Shown here one piece after another: positions 1 to 9,453 of a DNA stretch of 45,355 nucleotides. The stretch spans positions 1-45,355 of the forward strand of contig JACVCJ010000029.1 in NCBI GenBank assembly GCA_016742095.1, in the 5' to 3' direction. Positions within the stretch are counted from its first letter, which is position 1. Every line of letters begins with the position of its first letter. The translations under genes were made by a program, and so were the position numbers. The stretch is from Bacteroidia bacterium (GTDB taxonomy: Bacteria > Bacteroidota > Bacteroidia > CAIKAF01). The notes under the pieces are model-generated. The model saw only the letters and a program-made list of their open reading frames with translations. It made no database searches and was not told where the DNA came from.

Positions 1-51
1 CATAAAACCCGGAAAAATTAAACCCCGCGGGGCATTTTCGGTTTTTCGTGA

Positions 52-669
52 CCCGTTTGCTTCACCCCCGCCCGCCCAAAGCCTGTTTTCGTCGTCCGGC
101 CCGGGCCCCTGGAACAGGTGCAGCACCGCCGTATCCTGCTGCCTGCGGGCGACTGGCGTGAACCGGACAGCGGCCGTTTCCGAAGCGATATACAGATCAT
201 TACCAAAGTGCCGCCACATACGCCCTTCGGTATCCTGGAAGAACATGCCGGAGAACTGGAGATCGATGAAACGCCCGTGTTCTTTTCGGGCATCCGTTAC
301 GGCAGTTTCCTGAATTCGGCCGGGATAGCCACCGATCCCGGCCGGGGCCGCCTGCTGCTGGTAACCGGCATTGCACAACCCGAACCGCTTAAAAAATACC
401 TGAAAGACGCGGGTATTCTTTTTACACATATGTCATACCCCGATCACCACCTGTTCAGCGATGCCGATATACGGAAGATAGAAGCAAAATTCCGGGCCGA
501 AAAATGCGCCTACGTACTTTTTACCGAAAAGGATTTTGTACGCCTGGGCAACAGCTGGCCCGACGATATTCCCACGCTGTACCTGCCCGTACAGGCCGAA
601 ATACTGAAAGATGCCCGGGGTTTCGATCTGCGCATGCTCTCTTTTGTGCAACGCTTTTTTGCTTCCTGA
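52..669 (+). CDS. lpxK: Tetraacyldisaccharide 4'-kinase, C-terminal part (5' end missing or disrupted)
   Basis: LpxK phosphorylates the 4' position of the lipid A disaccharide at the inner face of the cytoplasmic membrane. Visible family features are the LLPAG..REP..G segment around 140-180, the DIQIITK strand after it, and the C-terminal portion with the VFFSGIRYG, LLLVTGIA and VLFTEKDFVRL signatures. Bacteroidota LpxK is usually about 340 residues. Here only about 185 recognisable residues remain, and the P-loop and DDAFQHR regions are absent. In this frame stops occur at 19-21 and 49-51, and the C-rich stretch 52-117 does not translate into LpxK-like sequence. Either the gene is truncated or frameshifted, or the first 120 bases are a contig-edge artefact. 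The first in-frame ATG is at 118. The family call is firm; the 5' boundary is not. Confidence 0.75.
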   Translation, partial: PVCFTPARPKPVFVVRPGPLEQVQHRRILLPAGDWREPDSGRFRSDIQIITKVPPHTPFGILEEHAGELEIDETPVFFSGIRYGSFLNSAGIATDPGRGRLLLVTGIAQPEPLKKYLKDAGILFTHMSYPDHHLFSDADIRKIEAKFRAEKCAYVLFTEKDFVRLGNSWPDDIPTLYLPVQAEILKDARGFDLRMLSFVQRFFAS

Positions 670-814
670 GCCCGTTCCTATGATGAAAAGAACCGCTTAT
701 GGCACCTGCCGTGCATTTGTTCGGACACCGCATGCATTTTCTGGCCGCAGCAGGTATCTTTATCCTGCAGGTATTCTGTCCGGCCCTGAAAAAACGACGG
801 CCTTTCTCCATGCT

Positions 815-3800
815 ATGAACGCATTGTGTAACGTAATTCTCCGTTTCCGGCGGGCAGTGCTTTTTTTGCTGCTGCAGACGGTATTGCTGCCGCTGCATGC
901 GCAGTTCGAACATTATATCTCGCTCGGGAATCGCGAGGGGATGCCTTCCAACAATATTTACCAGCTGCTCGAAGGTACAGACGGTTTTATCTGGATCGGT
1001 ACCAACCGGGGCCTGGTGCGCTATGACGGCCGTACGTTCCGCGTCTTTACCACCAGGGACGGTCTGCCCACCAATGATATCTGGCAGATGGAAATTACTC
1101 CCGACGGTAAGGTCTGGTTCATTTCACGCAGTAAACGCTGGGGCTATATCTGGAAAGACCGGGTATATAGTTTCCAGGCAGCGGAAGGAACAATTCCTTC
1201 TTCTTCTTTTTTTTTCATTGACAGGGACAATCTGCGTTTTGAAGGCGGAAAAAGGCAAAACACGCTGCTATCCGGAATATTTGCCCTGCGGGATAATGTG
1301 TGGCAGTTCGAGGACAGCCTGGCATACCCGGAAAGTATCCGGGGCGTGGGACTGGATATGCGCGGCCTGATCCTGCCGGGCCGAAAAGTGATGTACACAG
1401 GCACGGACCCGGTGTATATAACAGACTTTGAAAATAACCGGCTTTTTACACTGCGGAATAAGGGCAACGGGCCCATGCTTACCTCGTTTCGTGAAGTAGG
1501 CCTGGGCCGCTTATGGGACGGGTACCTTCTGATGTATATGAGCAGGGAGTCGGCCACCCTGTTTAACCTGCGGGATAAAAGCTTTGTCTCACGTAAACTT
1601 TTCGATTCCAGTGAAACCCAGGTTTTCCAGGGTTTTGCAGAATACCAGCGCTACGGCGCTCATTATTTCCAGGGAAGCAAGTACAACCAGTTCGTTATTG
1701 TAGACAGTAACCTGAATTTTATCGAAAAACACAACTTCCCTGAAATATACCCGGCTGCACATATTTTAAAAGACCGCGGGGGAAATTACTGGATGGCCGG
1801 TCCGCAGGGAGGTCTCACCGTATTCCCGCATTATTCCCTGGATGTACAACGGTATTTCAACGGCGAAAAAGTGACGATCGTCTGCCAGACCGGGAAAGAA
1901 CTGATCGTGGTGGCCGGCGGTAACACACCGTATGTACGTACCAACGGGGATACACTCTTTAAACGGATAAAACATACGATCGACTTTGTGATCAGTGTGA
2001 ATTCCTACGCGCCGGAAAATCTCTATTACATGGGCGGACGCCTGGGAACCCTGTACGGGAACGATCTGCATAACCTGCGGGAAGTAAGATATACCTATGT
2101 AAATGTAAAGAGCGGGTTACGTTTACCCGTACACCCGAACATTAAGGATATGATCCGTCTGCCCGACGGTAGTTACATGGCCTTAAGCGGGTCCCGGCTG
2201 CATTTTTTTGACAGGAACCTGCAGACCCGGTACGATATTGTATACGGACCCGGGCGGCATTATATATACGGAGCCCGTAAACTGCTGTACTGGAATAATA
2301 CGCTTTATATAGGCGGAGACGGAATGTACCGCCTGCATAACGATTCGGTGCAGGTGGTGCCGGGTCTGCCCGAAAGCATGCAGAAGGGAATCCTGTACCT
2401 GTTGCCTTTCAGTAAAGAGTACATGCTGGTAGGTACCGATGGTTCGGGAGTGTACCTGTACGATGGGGCACAACGGGCCATTCCCGTGGCCGGCAGCGAA
2501 GGTTTTGTGATCAATAAGATCGTACTCCGCAACCGTGCCATGTGGATCGCTACCGACAACGGAGTACACCGCATCGAAGCCGGTCCGGACGGCCACAGCA
2601 GTTACCTGGCCGAATCTTTTTATATGGAAGACGGCCTGCTGAGCAATAACGTGAACAGCATCGACTTTACGGGAGATACGCTCTGGGCCGCGCACGACCA
2701 GGGCCTGGTAGCGCTGAACCTAAGCCGGGGAAAATACCGTACGTCCATACGTCCGTTCCTGGATACGCGGGACATCTACCGCATCAACGACAGCACGTAT
2801 GCACTTACCTACGGCGATCTCGAAAACATCGAACTCGATTTCGGGGTGCTGGCCCTGCCCGTGCAGAAGTACATGACCTATTCCTTTAAGCTGGGAGAGA
2901 ACGCCGGGTGGTTCACATCGGCCACCACCACGCTGTCTTTGGGAAAAATGAACCCGGGAGAACAGTATATTTATTTCCGGGCCGCCGATCAGCACGGGAA
3001 CAGCGGTCAGTTTCGCCTGCTGTTGCAGGTACGTCCGCTCTGGTACCAGACCTTCTGGGCAAAGGCCGGCCTGGTGCTGCTGATCATACTGCTGGCCACC
3101 GGTGTAACACTTTTGCTGCGCCTGCGTGCCGAACGTCGCCAGAAAGCGGCCCTGAGCCTCAAAGGCCGTATGTCGGAACTGGAACTGCAGGCCCTGCGTT
3201 CCCAGATGAACCCGCACTTTGTGTTCAATTCGCTGAATGCCATCCAGTTTTTTGTGATCAAGAACAAGGTGGAACTTTCGGAGGCCTACCTGGCCAAATT
3301 CTCGAAGCTGGTGCGTATGTTCTTTGAATATTCACGCTACGACAGCCTGCTGCTGGAACAGGAGATCGATCTGCTGGAGCGTTACCTGGAGATCGAAAAA
3401 CTGCGTTTCGAGGATAAACTCAGCTATCGTGTAGAAGTAGACGAACGGATTGATACCGAAGAAATGGAAATTCCGTCGATGATCCTGCAGCCGATCGTGG
3501 AAAACGCTGTAAACCATGGTATATTCCACAAGAGAGGGAATGGCCGGGTAGAGGTCGTTTTTACGTATATAAATGATAATTCCGTGCATGTGCAGGTAAA
3601 GGATGATGGCGTAGGCATTCATGCAATGCGGGAAATGTACCGGAACGACACGAGGAACTACCGCTCCAGATCCTCCGAAGTATTAAAGGAACGCCTGAAA
3701 ATTTTAAGTGAAAATAAATTGTCGAAATGGCAGGTGAAGTATTCGATCCGGGACCTCGGTGAGGAAGACCCCGGGCTTACCGGAACACAGGTAGACATCG

Positions 3801-3835
3801 AGTTTATATACAAAGCAGAAAGGGACGCCCGATGA
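815..3835 (+). CDS. Two-component sensor histidine kinase with periplasmic beta-propeller (LytS/YehU-like), copy 1
   Basis: A 1006-residue membrane histidine kinase. An N-terminal signal segment (about 1-29, ending LHAQ) leads into a long periplasmic region with two-component-propeller repeats (GFIWIGTNRGLVRYDG and similar, about 40-680) and a Y_Y_Y domain (about 680-740). One transmembrane helix follows (about 749-772), then a His_kinase domain with H801 in QMNPHFVFNSLN, N-box Asn897 (VENAVNHG) and G-box Asp931 (DDGVGI). The start at 815 is preferred because it gives a signal peptide like that of the downstream paralogue; in-frame ATGs at 611, 680 and 683 would put non-signal sequence in front. 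The last four bases overlap the start of copy 2 (ATGA), so the two are co-translated. It probably senses a periplasmic or extracellular ligand and signals to the LytTR regulator at 6811; the ligand is unknown. Unlike hybrid two-component systems, it carries no receiver or DNA-binding domain. Confidence 0.9.
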   Translation: MNALCNVILRFRRAVLFLLLQTVLLPLHAQFEHYISLGNREGMPSNNIYQLLEGTDGFIWIGTNRGLVRYDGRTFRVFTTRDGLPTNDIWQMEITPDGKVWFISRSKRWGYIWKDRVYSFQAAEGTIPSSSFFFIDRDNLRFEGGKRQNTLLSGIFALRDNVWQFEDSLAYPESIRGVGLDMRGLILPGRKVMYTGTDPVYITDFENNRLFTLRNKGNGPMLTSFREVGLGRLWDGYLLMYMSRESATLFNLRDKSFVSRKLFDSSETQVFQGFAEYQRYGAHYFQGSKYNQFVIVDSNLNFIEKHNFPEIYPAAHILKDRGGNYWMAGPQGGLTVFPHYSLDVQRYFNGEKVTIVCQTGKELIVVAGGNTPYVRTNGDTLFKRIKHTIDFVISVNSYAPENLYYMGGRLGTLYGNDLHNLREVRYTYVNVKSGLRLPVHPNIKDMIRLPDGSYMALSGSRLHFFDRNLQTRYDIVYGPGRHYIYGARKLLYWNNTLYIGGDGMYRLHNDSVQVVPGLPESMQKGILYLLPFSKEYMLVGTDGSGVYLYDGAQRAIPVAGSEGFVINKIVLRNRAMWIATDNGVHRIEAGPDGHSSYLAESFYMEDGLLSNNVNSIDFTGDTLWAAHDQGLVALNLSRGKYRTSIRPFLDTRDIYRINDSTYALTYGDLENIELDFGVLALPVQKYMTYSFKLGENAGWFTSATTTLSLGKMNPGEQYIYFRAADQHGNSGQFRLLLQVRPLWYQTFWAKAGLVLLIILLATGVTLLLRLRAERRQKAALSLKGRMSELELQALRSQMNPHFVFNSLNAIQFFVIKNKVELSEAYLAKFSKLVRMFFEYSRYDSLLLEQEIDLLERYLEIEKLRFEDKLSYRVEVDERIDTEEMEIPSMILQPIVENAVNHGIFHKRGNGRVEVVFTYINDNSVHVQVKDDGVGIHAMREMYRNDTRNYRSRSSEVLKERLKILSENKLSKWQVKYSIRDLGEEDPGLTGTQVDIEFIYKAERDAR

Positions 3836-6804
3836 AAAAGCGCCTTTTCTTTCTTTTCAGCTGCTTTTGCCTGTTGTTTCCCCTTTACGGACAGTTTGAG
3901 CATTACATACGCTTCGGTACGCGCGAGGGCCTGCCGAGTATGCATATATACCAGCTGCTCGAAGATACCGAAGGGTACATCTGGCTGGCCACCAACCGCG
4001 GCGTGGCGCGGTATGACGGTCGTACCTTCCGGGTATTTAAAACGGCAGACGGCCTGCCCGCCAACGATATCTGGCAGCTGGAGATCACGCCCGACGGTAA
4101 GGTGTGGTACCTCTGCAAGAGCAAACGCCTGGGCTATATCTGGCACGATAAGGTGTATACATACCCCATCGAAAATGCGGAGTTTTATGGATATACCTTC
4201 TATATCGGGCAGGACCAGATACGGCTTCATGGCCGGAGCGGGAACTATGCCGGTTTCCTGGTCCTGGAGAACGGTGCATGGCGCATAAAAGATACCCTGG
4301 ACCGCCGCATGCAGATCCTCTTAAAAACACTGAGTTTACAGCTCCCGGGTAAGCGCTGGATGATCTTTGAGGAAGATTCGGTGTACGTTAACCGGGAGGA
4401 TAAAGAAAATTCCGCCGGGAGACACCTGTTCACCTTCCGCGATCTCAGTACACGCCCCCCTGTAAACCCTCCCCTGGGCCTGGGTATATGCCGTACCTGG
4501 AACGACAGTATCATGGTGCGCAGTGCCGGGAATATGATGAGTATTTTTGACCTGAAGAAGCACACAATGGTGAGCGCGGATGTGATCTTTGGCCGGGAGC
4601 CCGACTTTACCTACCAGTTTACGCCTGAATTCCAGCGCTACGGCGACCGCTACATACAGGTAAGCCGGTACAATGAATTTTCGATCGTGGATAAAGATCT
4701 GAATATCGTCGAAAACCACCGGATGCCGAAGATATTCAGTGCCGCCCATATCCTGAAAGACCGCGGCGGCAATTACTGGATGGGAGGCCCGCGGGGCGGA
4801 CTGTGTGTATTCCCTTCCTATTCCGGCCATACACGGGTATTGTTCCCCGGCAAAAAAGTGGGATTTGCCGAATGGGTGAACGGCCGTTTCTTTATTCATG
4901 TGCAGGCGGAAGGCCTTTACCTGTACGATCCGCAGAAAAATACATACAGGAACGTGGTATCGGATAAAGACGGCCTGTACATGGCAGGCTATCACCCGGC
5001 GCTGAAAATGTATTATGTGGCCGGAGATCATTACACATGGTCCGGCAAAGACCCATACCGGCTCGAAAAACGTGCATACCACCAACGCTGGCACAATGGA
5101 AAACGTATACAGGTTATACCGAGTTTCAAGGATATTATACCGCTGCAGAGAGGGTTCGCCACAGTAAGCGGTTCCGCCGTTTTCTTTATGGACAGCCTGC
5201 AGCGTGCGGAACATGATCAGGATAAGATCCCCGTGAGCCGTATGATCAACGGGGGGCGCCGGATCATCCACTGGAAAAACAGGCTGTATGTGGGCGGGAA
5301 CGGACTGTATACACTGAGGAACGACAGCCTGGTGATGCTGAGCCCCCGGAATGAGACAAAGGCCAACATCATTTTTATGGCTCCGTTCAACAGCAATTAC
5401 ATGATGCTGGGTACCGACGGCGGTGGCCTCTACCTGTACGACGGGCAGAAAGACCTGCGCTTTGTGGGCGGAACGGAGAACCTGGTGATCAACCGGGCCC
5501 TGCTGCATAAAGGCGATCTGTGGCTGGCCACGGACAACGGGGTGCACCGGATACGCCCGGCAGCAGATATCGGCGAAAGCCGCCTGCTGGAATCGTTTTA
5601 CGAGGAAGACGGCCTGCTGAGCAATAACGTGAACAGCATGGTCTTTATGGGCGACACCCTCTGGGCCGCACAGGACGAAGGACTCGTGGCCATCAACGTA
5701 CAGCCCGGACGTTTCCGGCGCCGTGTAAAACCGTACTTCAACACCCGGGATACGCACCGCCTGAACGATTCGACCTATACGCTCACCTACGGCGACCTGG
5801 AGAACATCGAACTGCACTTCGGCGTACTTTGCCTGCCCGCACAGGGGCACTTTGTCTACGACTTTAAACTGGGCGAGGAGTCGGAATGGTTCCGTTCTGC
5901 CGGCACTACGCTCTCCCTGGGTAAAATGAGCCCCGGTGAACGCATGGTCTACTTCCGGGCCACTGATCAGCACGGCAACAGCGGCCAGTTTCGACTGCTG
6001 CTGCAGGTACGTCCGCTCTGGTACCAGACCTTATGGGCAAAGGCCGCACTGGGACTGTTCATCCTGCTGCTGGCCGTAGGCATCACCCTGTTGCTGCGCC
6101 TGCGTACCGAACGCCGGCAGAAAGCGGCCCTGCGCCTCAAAGGCCGTATGTCGGAACTGGAACTGCAGGCCCTGCGTTCCCAGATGAACCCGCACTTTGT
6201 GTTCAACTCGCTGAATGCCATTCAATTTTTTGTGATCAAGAACAAGGTGGAACTTTCGGAGGCCTACCTGGCCAAATTCTCGAAGCTGGTGCGTATGTTC
6301 TTTGAATATTCACGCTACGACAGCCTGCGCCTGGAACAGGAGATCGACCTGCTGGAGCGTTACCTGGAGATCGAAAAACTGCGTTTCGAAGATAAACTCA
6401 GCTACCGGGTAGAGGTAGACGAACGGCTCGACACCGAAGAAATGGAAATACCCTCCATGATTTTGCAACCTATTGTGGAAAATGCCGTAAACCACGGTGT
6501 ATTTCATAAAAAAGGCAATGGAAGCGTATGGGTATCGTTCATATATATAGATGAAAACACAGTGAAGGTAGAAGTACGGGACGACGGCATCGGGATCAAT
6601 GCCATGAAAGAACTGTACGCTACCGAAACCCGCAATTACCGCACAAGATCGTCAGAAGTATTAAAGGAACGCCTGAAAATATTAAGTGAAAATAAAATGT
6701 CGCGCTGGGAAGTCACGTACAGCGTCCGGGACCTGACCGATGAGGACCCGGCGCTTGCAGGTACCCGGGTAGACATTACCTTTATCTATAAACCAGCAAA
6801 ATAA
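3832..6804 (+). CDS. Two-component sensor histidine kinase with periplasmic beta-propeller (LytS/YehU-like), copy 2
   Basis: A 990-residue paralogue of the preceding kinase with the same layout: signal peptide (about 1-21, ending LYGQ), propeller repeats, Y_Y_Y domain, one transmembrane helix (about 736-757), His_kinase domain with H788 in QMNPHFVFNSLN, N-box Asn884 and G-box Asp918. It overlaps copy 1 by four bases and is followed six bases later by the response regulator, so all three form one operon. The propeller regions of the two kinases differ at many positions, whereas the kinase cores are nearly identical even at synonymous sites. This suggests different sensory inputs feeding one regulator, possibly through heterodimers (inference). 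Confidence 0.9.
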   Translation: MKKRLFFLFSCFCLLFPLYGQFEHYIRFGTREGLPSMHIYQLLEDTEGYIWLATNRGVARYDGRTFRVFKTADGLPANDIWQLEITPDGKVWYLCKSKRLGYIWHDKVYTYPIENAEFYGYTFYIGQDQIRLHGRSGNYAGFLVLENGAWRIKDTLDRRMQILLKTLSLQLPGKRWMIFEEDSVYVNREDKENSAGRHLFTFRDLSTRPPVNPPLGLGICRTWNDSIMVRSAGNMMSIFDLKKHTMVSADVIFGREPDFTYQFTPEFQRYGDRYIQVSRYNEFSIVDKDLNIVENHRMPKIFSAAHILKDRGGNYWMGGPRGGLCVFPSYSGHTRVLFPGKKVGFAEWVNGRFFIHVQAEGLYLYDPQKNTYRNVVSDKDGLYMAGYHPALKMYYVAGDHYTWSGKDPYRLEKRAYHQRWHNGKRIQVIPSFKDIIPLQRGFATVSGSAVFFMDSLQRAEHDQDKIPVSRMINGGRRIIHWKNRLYVGGNGLYTLRNDSLVMLSPRNETKANIIFMAPFNSNYMMLGTDGGGLYLYDGQKDLRFVGGTENLVINRALLHKGDLWLATDNGVHRIRPAADIGESRLLESFYEEDGLLSNNVNSMVFMGDTLWAAQDEGLVAINVQPGRFRRRVKPYFNTRDTHRLNDSTYTLTYGDLENIELHFGVLCLPAQGHFVYDFKLGEESEWFRSAGTTLSLGKMSPGERMVYFRATDQHGNSGQFRLLLQVRPLWYQTLWAKAALGLFILLLAVGITLLLRLRTERRQKAALRLKGRMSELELQALRSQMNPHFVFNSLNAIQFFVIKNKVELSEAYLAKFSKLVRMFFEYSRYDSLRLEQEIDLLERYLEIEKLRFEDKLSYRVEVDERLDTEEMEIPSMILQPIVENAVNHGVFHKKGNGSVWVSFIYIDENTVKVEVRDDGIGINAMKELYATETRNYRTRSSEVLKERLKILSENKMSRWEVTYSVRDLTDEDPALAGTRVDITFIYKPAK

Positions 6805-6810
6805 CACTAC

Positions 6811-7554
6811 ATGAAAATACGTACCATACTCATCGACGACGAGCCCAAGGCGCTGGCCATACTCGAAGAAAAGCTCGCCCGCAGTTTCGGACAGATCGAG
6901 GTCGTGAAAAGCTACCGCGATCCCGAACAGGCGCTCGAAGAACTGTCCCGCATTTCCCCGCAGCTTATATTCCTGGATATTGCCATGCCACGCATGAGCG
7001 GCTTCGATTTCCTGGAACGCATTCCCGACCCGAAATTCGAGATCATTTTCGTTACGGCCTTCGGCGATTATGCCATCGAGGCCATTAAGCACTGTGCCAT
7101 CGGGTACGTGGTAAAACCCATTGTGAACGAAGAACTGGAAACTGCCGTAAACAATGCCATGCGCAATATCGAGCGCAATACCACGCAGCAACAGAACGAT
7201 TACCTGCTCAACAACCTGCGGTCCGAAGAGGGAGAAAACAAAAAACTGGTGATCCCCGTAGACGATGGCCTCATCTTTTCGGAGTATAAGGACATTGTAC
7301 GTTTTGAAGGGGAAACCGGTTATACCCGCATTCATTTTACCAATGGCAGCAGTATCCTCAGCGCGTACAACATCGGGTATTACTACAGCGTGGTGAGTAA
7401 AAAGGTGTTCTTCCAGGTGCATAAATCGCACATTGTGAACATCAGCCATATTACCCGCTATTTTAAAGACGGACTTATCGAGCTGCGTAACCAGCACCAG
7501 GTGCCGCTCTCTCGCCGTAAACGCGACGAATTCCTGGCCATATTCACCCGTTAA
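6811..7554 (+). CDS. LytTR-family response regulator
   Basis: A 247-residue cytoplasmic response regulator. The N-terminal receiver domain shows the acidic pocket (D9, D10, E11), phospho-acceptor D55 in FLDIAMPRMSG, T82 and K102. The C-terminal LytTR DNA-binding domain (about 145-247) shows the typical ending FFQVHKSHIVNISHI, then ELRNQHQVPLSRRKRDEF. It lies six bases after the second propeller kinase and is the obvious partner of both. LytTR regulators bind direct repeats upstream of target promoters; no target site could be identified here. A bidirectional terminator follows. Confidence 0.95.
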   Translation: MKIRTILIDDEPKALAILEEKLARSFGQIEVVKSYRDPEQALEELSRISPQLIFLDIAMPRMSGFDFLERIPDPKFEIIFVTAFGDYAIEAIKHCAIGYVVKPIVNEELETAVNNAMRNIERNTTQQQNDYLLNNLRSEEGENKKLVIPVDDGLIFSEYKDIVRFEGETGYTRIHFTNGSSILSAYNIGYYYSVVSKKVFFQVHKSHIVNISHITRYFKDGLIELRNQHQVPLSRRKRDEFLAIFTR

Positions 7555-7580
7555 ATAATATTGTACAGGTCTGTATAAAA

Positions 7581-7606
7581 AAAGCAGCTCTTCCGGAAGC
7601 TGCTTT
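7581..7606. terminator. Bidirectional rho-independent terminator
   Basis: A 9-bp perfect stem (AAAGCAGCT at 7581-7589 with AGCTGCTTT at 7598-7606) is flanked by A-runs and T-runs. It lies between the LytTR regulator and the convergent gene at 7627 and can serve both strands. Confidence 0.85.
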
Positions 7607-7626
7607 TCGTATACTATATTGTGGGG

Positions 7627-8184
7627 TTATCGTCTCCGTATATTCGGATTGTAGAAACCTCCTGGATTCTGCTGTACTTTCTTCATCTGCTGTTTCAGGA
7701 ACTTGATCTGCTCATCGACCATGCCCGATTTATTGTATTTCTGGGCGTCGGCCAGCAGGCGCTCGGCTTCCTGTTTGCGGCCTTTGGCCACGGCAGAGGC
7801 GGCCAGGTTCACATAGGCCACGGCTTTATCGTGATCGAAACGCAGGCCCAGGCTCAGCGCTTTTTTCATGAGTGTTTCGGTATGGTTCACCCCTTTTTCG
7901 GCCTGTGTAATGGCGCAGAGGTAATAGTAATAGCCGCGCTGACTTTTGTGCAGCTGGCTTTCCGGGTTTTTGATCTTTGCCAGCCAGCGGGCGCCACCTT
8001 CGATGTCCTGTTTACGCATACGCCACAGTACCAGCAGTATGTATTCGTTAAAGAAAAACAGGAAAACCGGGGGAGCTATAGCCAGCAGCATCAGGATGCC
8101 CCAGCCGATATCGCCGAGCACGAACCAGGTTACACTTCCGGCCAGGAACAGACCGGCAATTACGAGTTTTAAAAAGTTAGGCAT
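7627..8184 (-). CDS. Conserved membrane protein with TPR-like cytoplasmic domain, unknown function
   Basis: A 185-residue protein. Two hydrophobic helices lie near the N-terminus (about 4-24 and 28-53), followed by a helical region (about 60-165) that reads like tetratricopeptide repeats (alternating helices with Ala/Leu spacing, for example AVAYVNLAASAVAKGRKQEAERLLADA). The tail is polar and basic (NPNIRRR). No catalytic motif is seen and I do not recognise a named family. The start is supported by a promoter-like box TACCTTTG on the minus strand at 8202-8209, 18 bases upstream. It is convergent with the LytTR regulator gene. Confidence 0.75.
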   Translation of the reverse strand: MPNFLKLVIAGLFLAGSVTWFVLGDIGWGILMLLAIAPPVFLFFFNEYILLVLWRMRKQDIEGGARWLAKIKNPESQLHKSQRGYYYYLCAITQAEKGVNHTETLMKKALSLGLRFDHDKAVAYVNLAASAVAKGRKQEAERLLADAQKYNKSGMVDEQIKFLKQQMKKVQQNPGGFYNPNIRRR

Positions 8185-8201
8185 AATACAAAAACTTGCT
8201 G

Positions 8202-8209
8202 CAAAGGTA
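8202..8209 (-). promoter_or_regulatory. Bacteroidota -7 box for the gene at 7627-8184
   Basis: On the minus strand this reads TACCTTTG, matching the Bacteroidota -7 consensus TAnnTTTG. No clear TTTG -33 box is visible at the expected distance, so the call rests on one element and on its position just upstream of the ATG. Confidence 0.5.
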
Positions 8210-8354
8210 CGTGTTCCGTTGCGATTCTGGAAATGAATACCTGCTGAAATAAAGGTTAATTACTTTCCCTCTTGATGAAATGCGAGAACATGGGAACGGA
8301 AAGGGTGCTTAAAAGGTGGTATGGCAAAATTTGATTCCATTTTATAAATCTATG

Positions 8355-8383
8355 AAATTTTAATCATGATTAAAATTTTAATC
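8355..8383. repeat. Interlocking AT-rich perfect palindromes
   Basis: Bases 8355-8378 form a 24-base perfect palindrome (half-site AAATTTTAATCA). Bases 8368-8383 form a second, overlapping 16-base palindrome (GATTAAAATTTTAATC). They lie in the 215-base gap between the TPR lipoprotein gene and the gene at 7627. The site has no GC stem and no U-tract, so it does not look like a terminator; a protein-binding operator is possible. Nothing else is recognised in this gap apart from the -7 box. Confidence 0.6.
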
Positions 8384-8399
8384 AATGTTGAAATGTATT

Positions 8400-9431
8400 T
8401 TAATTTTTGCTGCGTCCTACGCGGGCCAGTCCCAGGCGGGCCATTTCGTGATCTTCGTTCACACGCAGGGCGGCTTCGTAGTCCATGCGGGCGGCGGTCT
8501 TATCGCCTTTCAGTTCGTAGGCGTACCCGCGGTGGTAAATGGCGTCGGCATAGCGTACGTCGGCACGTATGGCGTCGTTGAACCAGAAAATGGCGCTGTC
8601 CTTCATGTTCAGGTCAAACAGGTAGATATAGCCGATGTTGTGCATGGCCGCCGGGTTGCGGGAAGAAACCTTCAGCATATTGCGGTAGGTACTTATGGCC
8701 GCTTCGGGCTGCCGGTTCATCTGGTAATAATAGGCCAGTCCGTAGTAAGCTTCACCTTTGCCGGGATTGGTCTGTATGGCATTCTGAAAATAGGTGGCCG
8801 CCAGCGGATTGTTGCGGTTCGAAAAAATGGTGCCCAGCAGCATGTAGGCGTTAAAGTACTCGGGGTCGATCTCCACGCAGGTCTGCAGGCTGGTAATGGC
8901 CGTATTGGTATCGCGCATTTCGGCATAGGCCAGTCCTTTCAGAAAGTAGCCCTTGCTGTTGTACGGTTCTTTTTTGAGGGCGCGGTTCACATAAGCGAAC
9001 ATCTGTTCGTAATCTTTCAGGTAGAGTTGCAGTTCGCCGAATTTCAGCAGGGCTTCGATGTTCTCGGGCTCCAGGTCCAGGGCTTTTTGCAGGCAGGCCT
9101 TGGTTTCGTCGGGTTTGCGCACCATCATGTTCAGGTCGCCCAGCAGCAGGTAATATTTGGCTTTGGTGCTGTCCAGGCGTATGGCTTTCTGGCAGTCCAC
9201 AATGGCCGAGGCCGGGTTTTCTGCATCAAAATGATACTGGGCGCGGGCAAAGTAGTTCTCCGGGTTATCGGGATCTTCCCCGATCAGCAGGTCCAGGTTG
9301 CGCAGGGTGCTCAGCGTATCGTTCATCGGGTTCAGTTCCCCGCTTTTTTTATTGCCGCAGGATGAGGCCGCCAGCAGCATAAAGGCGCCGGCCGCCAGAA
9401 ACAGTGTGGTGTATAAAAGTCCTTTTTTCAT
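8400..9431 (-). CDS. Tetratricopeptide-repeat lipoprotein
   Basis: A 343-residue secreted lipoprotein. A signal peptide with a lipobox-like end (LLAASSC, Cys25) is followed by about eight TPR motifs covering about 60-335, with signature residues such as ALLKFGELQLYLKDY, YFLKGLAYAEMRDTNTAI and AEAYYGLAYYYQMNRQPEAA-type helices. TPR lipoproteins scaffold protein complexes in the periplasm or outer membrane; the partner cannot be told here. A promoter-like TACTTTTG box lies on the minus strand at 9454-9461, 22 bases upstream of the ATG. The gene may be transcribed alone or with the downstream membrane protein. Confidence 0.88.
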   Translation of the reverse strand: MKKGLLYTTLFLAAGAFMLLAASSCGNKKSGELNPMNDTLSTLRNLDLLIGEDPDNPENYFARAQYHFDAENPASAIVDCQKAIRLDSTKAKYYLLLGDLNMMVRKPDETKACLQKALDLEPENIEALLKFGELQLYLKDYEQMFAYVNRALKKEPYNSKGYFLKGLAYAEMRDTNTAITSLQTCVEIDPEYFNAYMLLGTIFSNRNNPLAATYFQNAIQTNPGKGEAYYGLAYYYQMNRQPEAAISTYRNMLKVSSRNPAAMHNIGYIYLFDLNMKDSAIFWFNDAIRADVRYADAIYHRGYAYELKGDKTAARMDYEAALRVNEDHEMARLGLARVGRSKN

Positions 9432-9453
9432 AATTCTCCGGTTTCCCTGAACG

